NCBI GenBank assembly: GCA_018380115.1
Contig: JAGZUF010000005.1
Span: 62,001 to 126,000 of the forward strand
Source: Oscillospiraceae bacterium
Lineage (GTDB): Bacteria > Bacillota > Clostridia > Oscillospirales > Ruminococcaceae
Length of the DNA: 64,000 nt
Direction: 5' to 3'
A program made the position numbers and the translations under genes. The notes below the pieces were generated by a model. It was not told the DNA's origin. It did no database searches and was given only the letters and a program-made list of their open reading frames with translations. Positions 43,713 to 52,281 of this stretch are shown here, piece after piece. Each line of letters begins with the position of its first letter. Position 1 is the stretch's first letter.

Positions 43713-45083
43713 TTACAGCAGGAAGCCGCAGGCCAGGTACCCCGCCGCGGCAAGGCCCGCCGCGCACAGCGCATAGGGCAGCTGGGACAGCGCATGGTCC
43801 ATATTCTGCATGCGGCAGCAGCTTGAGGTGAGCACCGTGGCGTCGGAATAAAAGCAGGCGTGGCTGCCCAGCGTGGCGCCGGACACGATGGCCCCCATCA
43901 CCACCAGCGGGTTGGCCCCGATGGAAAACGCCAGTGGCAGGATGATGGGCGTGACGATGGCCGGAATGCCCCATACGCTGCCCGTGCTGAAGTTCAAAAG
44001 CGCCACCACGGCAAAGGTGATGACTGGGAACAGCGGTGCGCTCATGAACGGGCGCACGGCGTTGATGACATAGGCCGCAATGCCGATGTCGCTCATGGCC
44101 TCCTGCATGACAAAGGCGAAAAAAATGATAGCCACCGTGGGTATCATATTGCAGAAGCCGTGCATGGCAAGGTCGCAAAAACGCGTGATGCTGAGCTTTT
44201 TGCGCGGGATATACAGCACAAAGCACACTGCAATGGCGGCCAACACGGCCAAGAACAGCTCGCCCCCGGCAATGGCCAGCACGATGAGCACGCCGATGGG
44301 CACCACAAAATCAAGGATATTGCCGTGCGCGCCGGGCGCGGCCTCATCGTCCTCATCCTCCAGGTTCAGCTCGCGGCTTTCGGGCGAATACACCTGCCCG
44401 GTGCGCTCGGCCCGCAGGTAGGCCGTGCGCATCCTGCCCATTTTGGGCAGCAGCCCAAAGCCGAACAGCGGCACGATAACCACCGCCGCAATGGCGTAGA
44501 ACGCGAACGGGATGACGTGGTAAAACGTCTCGATGGCGCTGCCGTAGCCAAGCTGCGCCACACCCTGCTCGGCAAAAAACAGGCCGGAGAAAAACACCGC
44601 CCATGTAGAAAACGGCAGGATGGCGCACACAGGCGCGCCGGTGGAGTCTATCACATAGGAAAGAGCCTCGCGCGGCACTTTATTGCGGTCTGTCTGCTTT
44701 TTCATGCAGGTGCTCAGCGTCATGATATTGAGGTAATCGTCCACAAAAATCAAAATGCCCATCACCCATGTGATAAACAGGGTAGAGCGCGGCCCCCTGC
44801 ACAGCCTGCTCAGCCATTTAGAAAAGCCCAGTGTGCCGTGCGAGGCGCCCAGCAGGGCAATGAGGCTGCCGAACAGCGCGCACACCATGAATACCCACTG
44901 GTGGTCCCTGTCGGTGGCCACCCGGAAAAAGGCGTCCATCCAGCCCTGGGCAAAGCCCGCGCCGTCAATAATGAGGTAAGTGCACAGCGTGCCGAGAATA
45001 AGCGGCTCCAGCGTGCGCTTGGTGATAAGCGCCAATGCGATGACGATGACGATGGGGACAAGCGTCAGCAGGCCATAATTCAT
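43713..45083 (-). CDS. NhaC family Na+/H+ antiporter
   Basis: A 456-residue transporter with about 11-12 hydrophobic segments. It has the NhaC-like FVDDYLNIMTLSTCMKKQTDRNKVPREALSYVIDSTGAPVC region in the first half and TGSVWGIPAIVTPIILPLA plus LGSHACFYSDATVL in the second. It probably exchanges cytoplasmic Na+ for H+, or malate/lactate in the MleN subgroup. A charged acidic linker (EDEDDEA) splits the two halves. The ATG follows GGAGGAA. Confidence 0.88.
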   Translation of the reverse strand: MNYGLLTLVPIVIVIALALITKRTLEPLILGTLCTYLIIDGAGFAQGWMDAFFRVATDRDHQWVFMVCALFGSLIALLGASHGTLGFSKWLSRLCRGPRSTLFITWVMGILIFVDDYLNIMTLSTCMKKQTDRNKVPREALSYVIDSTGAPVCAILPFSTWAVFFSGLFFAEQGVAQLGYGSAIETFYHVIPFAFYAIAAVVIVPLFGFGLLPKMGRMRTAYLRAERTGQVYSPESRELNLEDEDDEAAPGAHGNILDFVVPIGVLIVLAIAGGELFLAVLAAIAVCFVLYIPRKKLSITRFCDLAMHGFCNMIPTVAIIFFAFVMQEAMSDIGIAAYVINAVRPFMSAPLFPVITFAVVALLNFSTGSVWGIPAIVTPIILPLAFSIGANPLVVMGAIVSGATLGSHACFYSDATVLTSSCCRMQNMDHALSQLPYALCAAGLAAAGYLACGFLL

Positions 45084-45303
45084 TATTCTGTTCCTCCGCG
45101 TGCGGCGGGCAGGCCCGCCGTAATAGATAGCCCGGCCGGCACGGGCGGCACAGGGGCCGCACAGTGCGCGAAGGCCTTGAAAGAAGGGCCCCCGCCCTTC
45201 TTTGTACCCTGATACTACCGCAGCAGAGGCGAACGTGCCGTGATGATTTCCCCTCTCCCGTTAAAATTTTGCAAAGCCAGCGGCACGGCATTATGCCAGA
45301 GCA
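45084..45303. other. Region between the amylase and antiporter genes
   Basis: About 220 nt without a gene. A GAAAGAAGGGCCC/GGGCCCTTCTTT-type inverted repeat lies at 45180-45205, but no promoter can be assigned with confidence. Confidence 0.4.
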
Positions 45304-45345
45304 GCAGAACAGGGGCCCTCCCCGCGGGGAGGGCCCCTGTTCTGC
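45304..45345 (-). terminator. 42-nt perfect palindrome after the amylase gene
   Basis: GCAGAACAGGGGCCCTCCCC and its exact complement meet at a GC centre, 27 nt beyond the amylase stop. No T-run follows in either direction, so termination efficiency is uncertain. Confidence 0.6.
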
Positions 45346-45371
45346 CTCACTGCAGGCCGCATGGCCGTGCT

Positions 45372-46820
45372 TTATTCCGGCCTGGGCCCCCACACGGAAA
45401 CCGAGCCGCCGTTCACGGCAAAAGCCGCGCTGCCGCTTTCGTCCAGCACCACTTCGCCCGGGCAGTTGCCCAGCAGGTCCACGAAAGTGCGGCCTGCAAA
45501 CTGCGCGCCTGCGCACATCGTTTTCCGGCCGCCGGGCCCGTCGGAAAGAATGACAGCACAGCCCGATCCGGGGTGCGCCTCGTCGCCCGCACGCGTCCAG
45601 CCAATGATGTTGAAATCATCCAGATAGTCGGTCTGCTCGCCCAGCGCCACCTCCTGCCGCAGGCGCAAAAGCGTTTCCAACTGCGGGCCCACGGCGCCGA
45701 TATTATTGTGCGGGATGCCGTAATAATCGCCGTAAAACACACAGGGCGTGCCGCCCTGGCGAAGCAGAATAAGCGCATAGGCCAGCGGCTTGAACCACCC
45801 CTGCACCCAGCTTTGCAGCGCCTGCCCGGGCTGCGTGTCGTGGTTATCCACGAAGGTGACGGCCCGTTCAGGCCTTGCGTCCACCAGCGTGCCGTCAAAA
45901 ATGCGCCGCATGTCGAAATTTCCGCCGCTGCATGAGGCACGCATCAGGTTAAAATGCAGCGGCACGTCAAACAGGCACATCGTTTTGCCGCAGCTGTCCA
46001 GATAATGCGTCAGGGCGGGCAGCTCCGGGCTCCAGTATTCCCCCACGGCCCAAAGCTCTTTGCCCGTCTTTTCGCGCAGCGTCTCCAGCCAGTGTGTAAA
46101 AAATGTAAAGCGGATATGCTTCACAGCATCCAGTCGAAAGCCGTCCACCCCTGTTTCGCCCAAGTACCACTCGCCCCAGCGGTCCAGCTCTGCCACCACC
46201 GCCGGGTTGCCCATATCAAGGTCGGCCCCCATCAGGTAGTCATAATTGCCGTTTTCGCCGTCCACCTCGCCGTCCCAATTCTTGCCTTCAAACTGGAACA
46301 CGCCCTTGCGTTTGGCGCGGTCATCCCAATCCACTCCGTCAAAGTGCGTGTGGTTCCACTGAAAGGCGGAATACCTGCCGCCCCGGCCGGGGAAGGTAAA
46401 TTTCGTCCAGGCGGAAATAGGCGCCTCCTGCCCCGTTTCCCTGCGCCTGTCGCCGGGGTCGCAGCTTTCGGCCTCCACCAACTCACAGGCGTCGGCGCCC
46501 ATGCGGTGGTTCAGCACCACGTCTGCCAGCACGGCAAGCCCCTGGCCCTGCAAGGCGCGCACGGCGGCAAGGTATTCCTCCTTTGTGCCGTATTTGGTGG
46601 GCACGCTGCCCTTCTGGTTGAATTCGCCAAGGTCGTACAAATCATATACGCCATAGCCCACATCGCTGCGCCCCGCCGCCCCCTTGTAGGCCGGCGGCAG
46701 CCACACGCCTGTAAAGCCCGCCTGCCGCAGGTGCGCCGCGTCTGCGGCGGCGCGCCTCCAGTGGCCCGCATCCGCAGGCAGGTACCATTCAAAATACTGC
46801 AACAGCGTTTTCTGCTTCAT
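45372..46820 (-). CDS. Cytoplasmic alpha-amylase (GH13)
   Basis: A 482-residue GH13 enzyme. Catalytic residues are visible: nucleophile Asp231 in GFRLDAVKH, acid/base Glu261 in GEYW, and Asp328 in FVDNHDT. Region I is DVVLNH at 100-105. The insert between strand 3 and helix 3 and the small C-terminal beta domain fit the liquefying amylases. There is no signal peptide, so it should act on intracellular glycogen or imported maltodextrin. It stands apart from other starch genes. Confidence 0.93.
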   Translation of the reverse strand: MKQKTLLQYFEWYLPADAGHWRRAAADAAHLRQAGFTGVWLPPAYKGAAGRSDVGYGVYDLYDLGEFNQKGSVPTKYGTKEEYLAAVRALQGQGLAVLADVVLNHRMGADACELVEAESCDPGDRRRETGQEAPISAWTKFTFPGRGGRYSAFQWNHTHFDGVDWDDRAKRKGVFQFEGKNWDGEVDGENGNYDYLMGADLDMGNPAVVAELDRWGEWYLGETGVDGFRLDAVKHIRFTFFTHWLETLREKTGKELWAVGEYWSPELPALTHYLDSCGKTMCLFDVPLHFNLMRASCSGGNFDMRRIFDGTLVDARPERAVTFVDNHDTQPGQALQSWVQGWFKPLAYALILLRQGGTPCVFYGDYYGIPHNNIGAVGPQLETLLRLRQEVALGEQTDYLDDFNIIGWTRAGDEAHPGSGCAVILSDGPGGRKTMCAGAQFAGRTFVDLLGNCPGEVVLDESGSAAFAVNGGSVSVWGPRPE

Positions 46821-46878
46821 CAGCTCTGCCTCCCTGTATCAAACCGGCGCCGCGGGCATACGCCCCGTCCGCCTGCAC

Positions 46879-46908
46879 AAAGGGGCGCGGTCTCTCCCGC
46901 GCCCCTTT
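46879..46908. terminator. Terminator-like hairpin upstream of the amylase gene
   Basis: AAAGGGGCGCGG pairs with CCGCGCCCCTTT around a 6-nt loop. It follows the flavodoxin-like operon on the minus strand with a short T-run. Confidence 0.55.
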
Positions 46909-46952
46909 TATTTTATGATACGCCCCCAGGGGCAGCTTGTCAAACAGGGGCG

Positions 46953-47567
46953 CTATTCCGCCCCGCCCTCTATCTGCATCGCGGCCATCTGCTCTTTGCC
47001 AAGGCCGTTTTTGGCGCCGTATTGCAGCCAATACCCCGCAGAAGCCCGCACATACAGCCAGGCCGGCAGCGGCATGGTGACGCTGCCGCTGTAAGGGTGC
47101 CCACCTTCTACTGCCTGCGCCAGCTTTTTCAGCTTCCGCTTCACAAGGCCGGCAAAGGGCGTGGTGAGAATGGCCTCACCGCTGCCTACACGCAGCACGC
47201 TGCCAAAGGGAAAGCCGTGCTGCGCACAGAACAGGCGCACCATATCGCAGGCCACATCGTTCTGCCGCGGCTCCAGAAAGCCGCAGTTTATCAGCATATG
47301 CACGGTGGGCGGGGCTTGAAATTCCTGCTGCGCAAGCTGCTTTAGAAAGTGCATCAGCGTCACCGGCAGACCGTCGGCATACAGCGGGAACACAAGCAGC
47401 ATATCCGTGCACCCAGCCGCCTGGGCACACGCCTGCGCATGCTGCCTTTTCGTCACCTCATATTCGAAAACCTCCCCGCCGAAAAATTCCCGAAATATTT
47501 GTGCATACTGTTTCGAGTTCGAGCGCGGAGCCCTTGGGCTTCCATTCACTATCATCAAACGCCCCAT
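46953..47567 (-). CDS. Flavodoxin-like NAD(P)H oxidoreductase family protein
   Basis: A 204-residue protein starting LMIVNGSPRAPRSNS, the FMN-phosphate loop of flavodoxin-like reductases, followed by LLVFPLYADGLPVTLMHFL. The rest (NCGFLEPRQND, GVGSGEAIL-like region) fits the same fold but no specific subfamily. It overlaps the upstream gene, also flavodoxin-like, by 13 nt. The pair probably forms a redox unit for an unknown acceptor. Confidence 0.75.
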   Translation of the reverse strand: MGRLMIVNGSPRAPRSNSKQYAQIFREFFGGEVFEYEVTKRQHAQACAQAAGCTDMLLVFPLYADGLPVTLMHFLKQLAQQEFQAPPTVHMLINCGFLEPRQNDVACDMVRLFCAQHGFPFGSVLRVGSGEAILTTPFAGLVKRKLKKLAQAVEGGHPYSGSVTMPLPAWLYVRASAGYWLQYGAKNGLGKEQMAAMQIEGGAE

Positions 47568-48067
47568 GCCGACACCTCCTGCTTTACCACAGCCTCCAGC
47601 TGCTGCGGCGCTGTGAAACGCACATGGTGCGTGCGGAACATCATATTATAGGCGTTGCGCGCCACCAGCCGTTTGAACACCGCCTGTTCTTCGGGCGAAA
47701 TGCTGCCATATGCCAAAATAACAGCGTCCTTCTTTTGCACAGCGCGCTGCACATGGTGTGTTTCGCCGCAGTACAGGCGGATGAATGCCTGCTGGACGGG
47801 AATGGCGCGCTCCAGCATGGTTTTCATCACCGTGCCGTAAGAGCCAAGCTCCACCTTCGTCACATAAATAAGGCGCTCGCTGCGCGCAATCAGCGGGTAC
47901 ACCTTCACCGCATCGTCCCGAATAACACATCTGCCCGGCGTTTTTACCCAGCAGCCGAAGCAGCCCACACAGTTTGCAATGCGCAGGGCGGAAAGGTCTA
48001 CATATCGGTTTTCCTTTCCTTCCATTTGCAGAAAGGGAAGCGGTATGTCGCTCATCAAGAGGTTCAT
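47555..48067 (-). CDS. Flavodoxin-like NADPH-dependent FMN reductase family protein
   Basis: A 170-residue protein. The CVGCFGCWVKTPGRCVIRDD segment in the first half is the Cys-rich loop typical of multimeric flavodoxin WrbA-like and iron-sulfur flavoprotein relatives, although the N-terminal FMN loop is short (DLSALRIANC). The ATG at 48067 has GGAGG at 8-nt spacing, excluding the longer in-frame start at 48163. It runs 13 nt into the next gene. Confidence 0.75.
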   Translation of the reverse strand: MNLLMSDIPLPFLQMEGKENRYVDLSALRIANCVGCFGCWVKTPGRCVIRDDAVKVYPLIARSERLIYVTKVELGSYGTVMKTMLERAIPVQQAFIRLYCGETHHVQRAVQKKDAVILAYGSISPEEQAVFKRLVARNAYNMMFRTHHVRFTAPQQLEAVVKQEVSAWGV

Positions 48068-48219
48068 GTCAACAGCCTCCTTCCCTTTTCCGGCCGGCCC
48101 GCCCGTGCTTTCCCCATGCAGGGGAAGGCCGCCCCGTCCGGCCCGCCCTTTGCCTGGGCTCATCAGACAGAAGCATTATATCACACCCAATGCGGCCATA
48201 CGCAAAGTATGTATCGGGT

Positions 48220-48570
48220 TCAGGTGCCGCCTCTCTCCGCATCAATACGCTCTATTTTGAAAATGACAGGGCGCGTGCCGTCGTTGCAGCAGGCAATCAT
48301 CACTTTTTCATCATTTGTCCAGCCCCGCATAATGGCGCCGCCCTGAAGCGCCGCATATACATAACGGCTGATGGCATCCCACGCTTCCGCGCAGAATTTC
48401 CCGTCCAGCATATGCATAAAGTCGTCTCTTTGGCTGTTGCGCTCCAGAACAAATTCCTGCCCTACCTCAAACACCGGGCAGGGGCCGCTGGCCGGGTCTG
48501 CCAGATATTCACGCTGCAGGTCTGCATAACATTCTTTGCGCAGCACCGTAATTTTGCATTTGTGTTCCAT
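48220..48570 (-). CDS. TIGR04076 family protein
   Basis: A 116-residue protein with CKITVLRKECYADLQREYL at the start, CPVFEVGQEFVL, and the CAEAWDAISRYVYAALQGG region, which fit the TIGR04076 family of small anaerobe proteins. The ATG at 48570 has AGGAGG upstream. It is divergent from the Crp/Fnr gene. Function is unknown. Confidence 0.8.
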   Translation of the reverse strand: MEHKCKITVLRKECYADLQREYLADPASGPCPVFEVGQEFVLERNSQRDDFMHMLDGKFCAEAWDAISRYVYAALQGGAIMRGWTNDEKVMIACCNDGTRPVIFKIERIDAERGGT

Positions 48571-48603
48571 CTTTCTTCCTCCTTGCAGTTTTCCTGCACG
48601 CCC

Positions 48604-48632
48604 TTTGCCGGGCGTGCAAAACATGCTACAAT
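48604..48632 (+). promoter_or_regulatory. Promoter of the Crp/Fnr gene
   Basis: TTTGCC (48604-48609), 17-bp spacer, TACAAT (48627-48632) with TGC immediately before it (extended -10). Confidence 0.55.
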
Positions 48633-48663
48633 AAAACCAGCTGTCAGAGAGGAGGGCCTGCCC

Positions 48664-49347
48664 ATGCTTACCCCGCGCTATTTTTTCACAGGCGATTTTG
48701 CGCAGTTCCAAAGCTATTTCCTGTCGAAACCACATGCACACCGCACCTTTGCCCGCGGCGCCTGCCTGTGGCGGCCGGGCCAGCCCTTCCAGACTCTGCA
48801 CTACATCCTTTCAGGCGCAGCCGAAAACTATGTAGAGCACGAGAACGGCCACAGAAAAATCATATCCTTCCACGGCAGCGGCACCGTTTTTCCGGGTTAC
48901 CACCAGCACGATTATAAAATAGAGCTTTCCATCGTCACAAAGGCCATCTGCGATATGGAGGTGCTGGAGTTTACCAAAGAACAGTTCCGGCATATGTTTG
49001 AAGAAAATGCCGCCCTCAGCGCGTGTGTGGTAGAGTGGTTTTCCATGTATACGAACCTTCTTTTGTACGAAACGGCACATCAGGAATATAACGATTCGTG
49101 CGTAAAGCTGTGCAACCTGCTGTATCTGCTGTTTGTAAACAGAGCCCCGGGCAGTGAGGAACTGGACGTAACGCAGGAAGACCTTGCCGATATTTTGGGC
49201 GTCAGCCGTGTGAACCTGGCGCGCAACCTGGCCGCTCTGCGCGAAGAGGGGCTTATCTGCACGCACCGCCGCTGTATTGAGGTGCTGGACGCGGGGGCAC
49301 TGGCGCGCCACTGTTCGCTGGAGACCCTGCAGCCGCTTTCTGAATAA
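48664..49347 (+). CDS. Crp/Fnr family transcriptional regulator
   Basis: A 227-residue regulator. The N-terminal two thirds are a cyclic-nucleotide-binding-like beta barrel (RTFARGACLWRPGQPFQTLHYILSG). The C-terminal winged helix is DVTQEDLADILGVSRVNLARNLAALREEGLI. There are no clustered N-terminal cysteines as in FNR, so it is not an obvious iron-sulfur oxygen sensor. The ATG follows GAGGAGG. It is divergent from the TIGR04076 and flavodoxin-like genes and may regulate them. Confidence 0.85.
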   Translation: MLTPRYFFTGDFAQFQSYFLSKPHAHRTFARGACLWRPGQPFQTLHYILSGAAENYVEHENGHRKIISFHGSGTVFPGYHQHDYKIELSIVTKAICDMEVLEFTKEQFRHMFEENAALSACVVEWFSMYTNLLLYETAHQEYNDSCVKLCNLLYLLFVNRAPGSEELDVTQEDLADILGVSRVNLARNLAALREEGLICTHRRCIEVLDAGALARHCSLETLQPLSE

Positions 49348-49444
49348 AGCCGTGCCTCCCCCTCTGTTTTATATCACGCCCTGCGCCGCCTTGTCTGTAT
49401 CCGGTGATACACAAAGCCGGTGCCCCGCGCATACGGCGCAGACG

Positions 49445-49481
49445 CAAAGCAGGCCGCAGCCTTTGGCTGCGGCCTGCTTTG
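49445..49481 (+). terminator. Terminator of the Crp/Fnr gene
   Basis: CAAAGCAGGCCGCAGCC pairs perfectly over 17 bp around TTT. Only a short T-run follows, but it is about 100 nt past the stop and flanked by A and T residues that allow bidirectional use. Confidence 0.65.
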
Positions 49482-49639
49482 TGCCTCAGGCGCCGCCCTG
49501 CAGCAGAACAGCATTTCCGCTTGAGCATCCATGCGGGCAGCCTCCCTCCCCGCCGCTATGAAAGCAGAGGCGGGGCTCTTTTCCTTCACGCTGCCGTATT
49601 TTCCATTTTGTTAATTTCGCAATATTCCCCGCTTTACCC

Positions 49640-49711
49640 AGATGTTTTTTCGGGCATAGCAAAGGTATTTTGACGCCGCCGGCTTTACCGACGCTTCTTG
49701 CTTATAAAAAA
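49640..49711 (+). repeat. Dispersed repeat family 2, copy B
   Basis: TTTTCGGGCATAGCAAAGGTATTTTGACGCCGCC, GGCTTTACCGACGCTTCTTGC and ATAAAAAAG follow the same order as copies A and C. It lies in the convergent gap between crp and the tRNAs and abuts the tRNA terminator. Confidence 0.65.
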
Positions 49712-49740
49712 GTGCCGCAGGCAAAGCAAGCCTGCGGCAT
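49705..49740 (-). terminator. Terminator of the tRNA operon
   Basis: TGCCGCAGGC pairs with GCCTGCGGCA; on the minus strand it is followed by six T residues (49705-49710). Confidence 0.85.
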
Positions 49741-49748
49741 TTTCTGGC

Positions 49749-49821
49749 GCGCCCGAAGGAATTCGAATCCCCGGCCTTCCGCTTAGGAGGCGGACGCTCT
49801 ATCCTGCTGAGCTACGGGCGC
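49749..49821 (-). tRNA. tRNA-Arg (anticodon CCT)
   Basis: 73 nt on the minus strand. Acceptor GCGCCCG pairs with CGGGCGC, the D arm is GCTCAGCAGGATAGAGC, and the anticodon arm TCCGC-CTCCTAA-GCGGA gives anticodon CCT. The T loop is TTCGAAT. CCA is not encoded. It is co-transcribed with tRNA-Leu. Confidence 0.95.
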
Positions 49822-49866
49822 ATACGACACCGGGCATATCCGCAAACGAATATGCCCGGCATGTGG

Positions 49867-49949
49867 TGCCGGTGGTGGGACTTGAACCCACACGGTGTTG
49901 CCACCAACGGATTTTGAGTCCGCATCGTCTGCCATTCCGACACACCGGC
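49867..49949 (-). tRNA. tRNA-Leu (anticodon CAA)
   Basis: About 83 nt on the minus strand. Acceptor GCCGGTG pairs with CACCGGC, and the anticodon arm GCGGA-CTCAAAA-TCCGT gives CAA. The long variable arm (TGGTGGCAACACCG) is that of a class II tRNA. The T arm is GTGGG-TTCAAGT-CCCAC. Confidence 0.95.
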
Positions 49950-49967
49950 ATATGATATAGCTGTTAT

Positions 49968-49996
49968 ATTATACCGTATTTTTTGCCCGCCCGCAA
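49968..49996 (-). promoter_or_regulatory. Promoter of the tRNA-Leu/tRNA-Arg operon
   Basis: Minus strand TTGCGG (49991-49996), 17-bp spacer, TATAAT (49968-49973). Confidence 0.7.
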
Positions 49997-50087
49997 GAGT
50001 TTTTTTCTGCGCGCGGCCTGATGCTTTTATATACAGGCGCACAGCGCCCCACCTTCAAAGGCAGGGCGCTGTGCATTTTTCAAGTGC

Positions 50088-51197
50088 TCAGTTCATGATG
50101 GCCAGTTCGGTCTCGGGGTCGAACAGGTGCAGCTTTTTGGTGTCAAGTGCAACCTTTACATCGCTGCCGCTTTTTGCGGTAGAGGCCGGGCTTACGCGGG
50201 CCGTCATTTTATAGCCCTTATATTCCAGATACAGATAAATTTCAGAACCCATCAGCTCAGACACATCCACATGAGCAGTAAGCTGCGAAGCAGGGTGCTT
50301 TGCCAGGAATTCCTCATCATCCTTGATGTCCTCGGGACGAATGCCCGCCTTGATGGCCTTGCCCACATAGGAGGCCAGCTTGTCGTTCACCTTGGCCGGG
50401 TCAATCAGCAGCTTGTCGCCGCCAAGGTCTACATAATAGCTGTCGCCCTCCTTCTGCAGGGTGGCGTCCAGGAAATTCATCTGAGGCGAACCAATGAAGC
50501 CCGCCACGAACATGTTGCAGGGGAAATCATACAAATTCTGCGGCGTATCCACCTGCTGTACCACGCCGTCCTTCATCACCACGATGCGGTCGCCCATGGT
50601 CATGGCCTCCGTCTGATCGTGCGTGACGTAAATGAAGGTGGTGGCCAGCTTCTGGTGCAGGCGGATGATCTCGGTGCGCATGGCGGTGCGCAGCTTGGCA
50701 TCCAGGTTGGAGAGAGGCTCGTCCAGCAGGAACACAGCCGGGTTGCGCACCATGGCGCGCCCCAGGGCCACGCGCTGGCGCTGGCCGCCGGAAAGGGCCT
50801 TGGGCTTGCGGTCCAGCAGGTGCTCGATGTCCAGCACCTTGGCGGCCTCGCGCACGCGCTTGTCTATTTCCGCCTTCGGCGTTTTGCGCAGCTCAAGGCC
50901 GAAGGCCATGTTCTTGTACACCGTCATATGCGGGTACAGCGCGTAGTTCTGGAACACCATGGCGATGTCGCGATCCTTCGGGGGCACGTCGTTCACAAGA
51001 CGGTCGCCAATATACAGCTCACCCTTCGAGATGTCCTCCAGCCCGGCTATCATGCGCAGCGTGGTAGATTTGCCGCAGCCCGACGGGCCAACCAGAATAA
51101 TAAATTCCTTATCCGCTATTTCGAGGTTGAAATCCGTCACTGCCTGCACGTTGCCGGGGTAAATTTTGTAAATTCCTTTACAGCTTATGCTTGCCAT
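50088..51197 (-). CDS. ABC transporter ATP-binding protein (MsmK/UgpC type)
   Basis: A 369-residue ATPase of the sugar-importer class. It has Walker A GPSGCGKST, Q-loop FQNYALYPHMTV, signature LSGGQRQRVALGRA, Walker B VFLLDEPLSNLD, and a C-terminal OB-like regulatory domain (about 235-369). It stands alone, without permease or binding protein genes nearby, as is typical of multitask MsmK-type ATPases that serve several importers. The importer at 14-17 kb, which has no ATPase, is an obvious client. It is divergent from an AraC-type regulator. Confidence 0.92.
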   Translation of the reverse strand: MASISCKGIYKIYPGNVQAVTDFNLEIADKEFIILVGPSGCGKSTTLRMIAGLEDISKGELYIGDRLVNDVPPKDRDIAMVFQNYALYPHMTVYKNMAFGLELRKTPKAEIDKRVREAAKVLDIEHLLDRKPKALSGGQRQRVALGRAMVRNPAVFLLDEPLSNLDAKLRTAMRTEIIRLHQKLATTFIYVTHDQTEAMTMGDRIVVMKDGVVQQVDTPQNLYDFPCNMFVAGFIGSPQMNFLDATLQKEGDSYYVDLGGDKLLIDPAKVNDKLASYVGKAIKAGIRPEDIKDDEEFLAKHPASQLTAHVDVSELMGSEIYLYLEYKGYKMTARVSPASTAKSGSDVKVALDTKKLHLFDPETELAIMN

Positions 51198-51214
51198 AGA
51201 AAAGCCTCCCTATC

Positions 51215-51301
51215 GTATTTTATTGATGCCATTGACGGCACATTACCCTTTTAATATAATAATATCAGGTTTTTCCGCAATTAATATAGTATTTTATTGA
51301 T
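51215..51301. promoter_or_regulatory. Divergent control region with a 13-bp direct repeat
   Basis: GTATTTTATTGAT occurs exactly at 51215-51227 and 51289-51301, 74 bp apart, close to seven helical turns. A minus-strand promoter TTGCGG (51275-51280), 16-bp spacer, TATATT (51253-51258) for the ATPase gene lies between them. The spacing suits a DNA-looping or paired-site regulator such as the AraC-family protein encoded next door. Confidence 0.5.
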
Positions 51302-51318
51302 ATATGGATGGGATTTTT

Positions 51319-52125
51319 ATGCTGTTTGACGCAGATGCCGTATGCCGCGCCGCCTTCTGCCGCGAGGTAGCCCAGGGCGCTGGGCCCAGGCTGCATGACG
51401 CGGCGCTGTGCGCCGTGCTGGTGCAGGATGGCATGGCCGCCGCCAGCGCCGGGGAATGGGCCGCCGCACTGCATGCGGGCACCCTGTGCCTGTGCCCCGG
51501 CAGCGTGCAGCTTGCCCCGGCAGAAAGCTGCCGCGCACTGTGCGTGGGCTTTGAGGGGGCGGCGGCGCAGCAGGCGGCCGCCGGGCTGGCCGCGCCGCTG
51601 GCCGTGCAGGCAGCCCTGTGCCCGCAGGCGGTGCAGGCGCTGCGGGGGCTGGCCGCCGCCGAAAAGCAGGGCGCGGCCGATGCGGCGCTGTGTTTTGGCG
51701 CCCTGTGCGCGCTGAACGGCGCCGGCGAAGCGTCCGGCGGCGGCGCCGGGCACAGCCCGCTTGTGGCACAGGCCGTACTTGCCATGCGCAGCCATTATTC
51801 CGAGCTTTACGGCGTGGAAGAGCTAAGCGCCCAGCTTGGCGTGAGCAAAAGCCACCTTGTGCGCGTTTTTGCCGCCGAAATGGGAATGGGGCCGGGCCAC
51901 TACCTGACGCAGGTGCGGCTGCAGGCCGCAAAGCTTCTTCTGGCACACCGCCCCTACCCGCTGGAGCTGGTGGCTAGCCTGTGTGGTTTTTCGGGCGCAA
52001 ACTATTTTTGCCGCGTGTTCCGCCGCAGCACGGGCCTTACCCCCGCCGCGTGGCGCAGGGCCAACCGCGGCGCCTGCGGCACCCCGGCGGACGCCGATGC
52101 GCTGGAGCGCGGGCTTTTCGTATAA
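51319..52125 (+). CDS. AraC family transcriptional regulator
   Basis: A 268-residue regulator. The N-terminal 170 residues form an Ala/Cys-rich, cupin-like effector domain. The C-terminal AraC HTH pair is LSAQLGVSKSHLVRVFAAEMG and ASLCGFSGANYFCRVFRRSTGLTPAAWRR. The ATG at 51319 has GGATGGGA before it; the ATG at 51304 has no ribosome site. It probably regulates the divergent MsmK-type ATPase gene or the downstream nagB gene. Confidence 0.82.
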   Translation: MLFDADAVCRAAFCREVAQGAGPRLHDAALCAVLVQDGMAAASAGEWAAALHAGTLCLCPGSVQLAPAESCRALCVGFEGAAAQQAAAGLAAPLAVQAALCPQAVQALRGLAAAEKQGAADAALCFGALCALNGAGEASGGGAGHSPLVAQAVLAMRSHYSELYGVEELSAQLGVSKSHLVRVFAAEMGMGPGHYLTQVRLQAAKLLLAHRPYPLELVASLCGFSGANYFCRVFRRSTGLTPAAWRRANRGACGTPADADALERGLFV

Positions 52126-52171
52126 TCTCACACAAAAAGTTCACCTTCGGTGTGCCTGCGCCAGCTTTTTC

Positions 52172-52200
52172 TTCCCACATGGGCCGGAACGTGCTATAAT
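52172..52200 (+). promoter_or_regulatory. Promoter of nagB
   Basis: TTCCCA (52172-52177), 17-bp spacer, TATAAT (52195-52200) with TGC before it (extended -10). Confidence 0.55.
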
Positions 52201-52281
52201 GAAATGCGGAAAAGGGCCGGGCCATGTGCCCGGCACAGGGACCAACGCGCTATATTCTCATAAAAAAGGAGAACGGATACC

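Noticed and set aside
45304..45345. The 42-nt perfect palindrome as an attachment or recombination site
   Set aside because: It directly follows a stop codon as terminator-type hairpins do, and no integrase or direct repeat is nearby.
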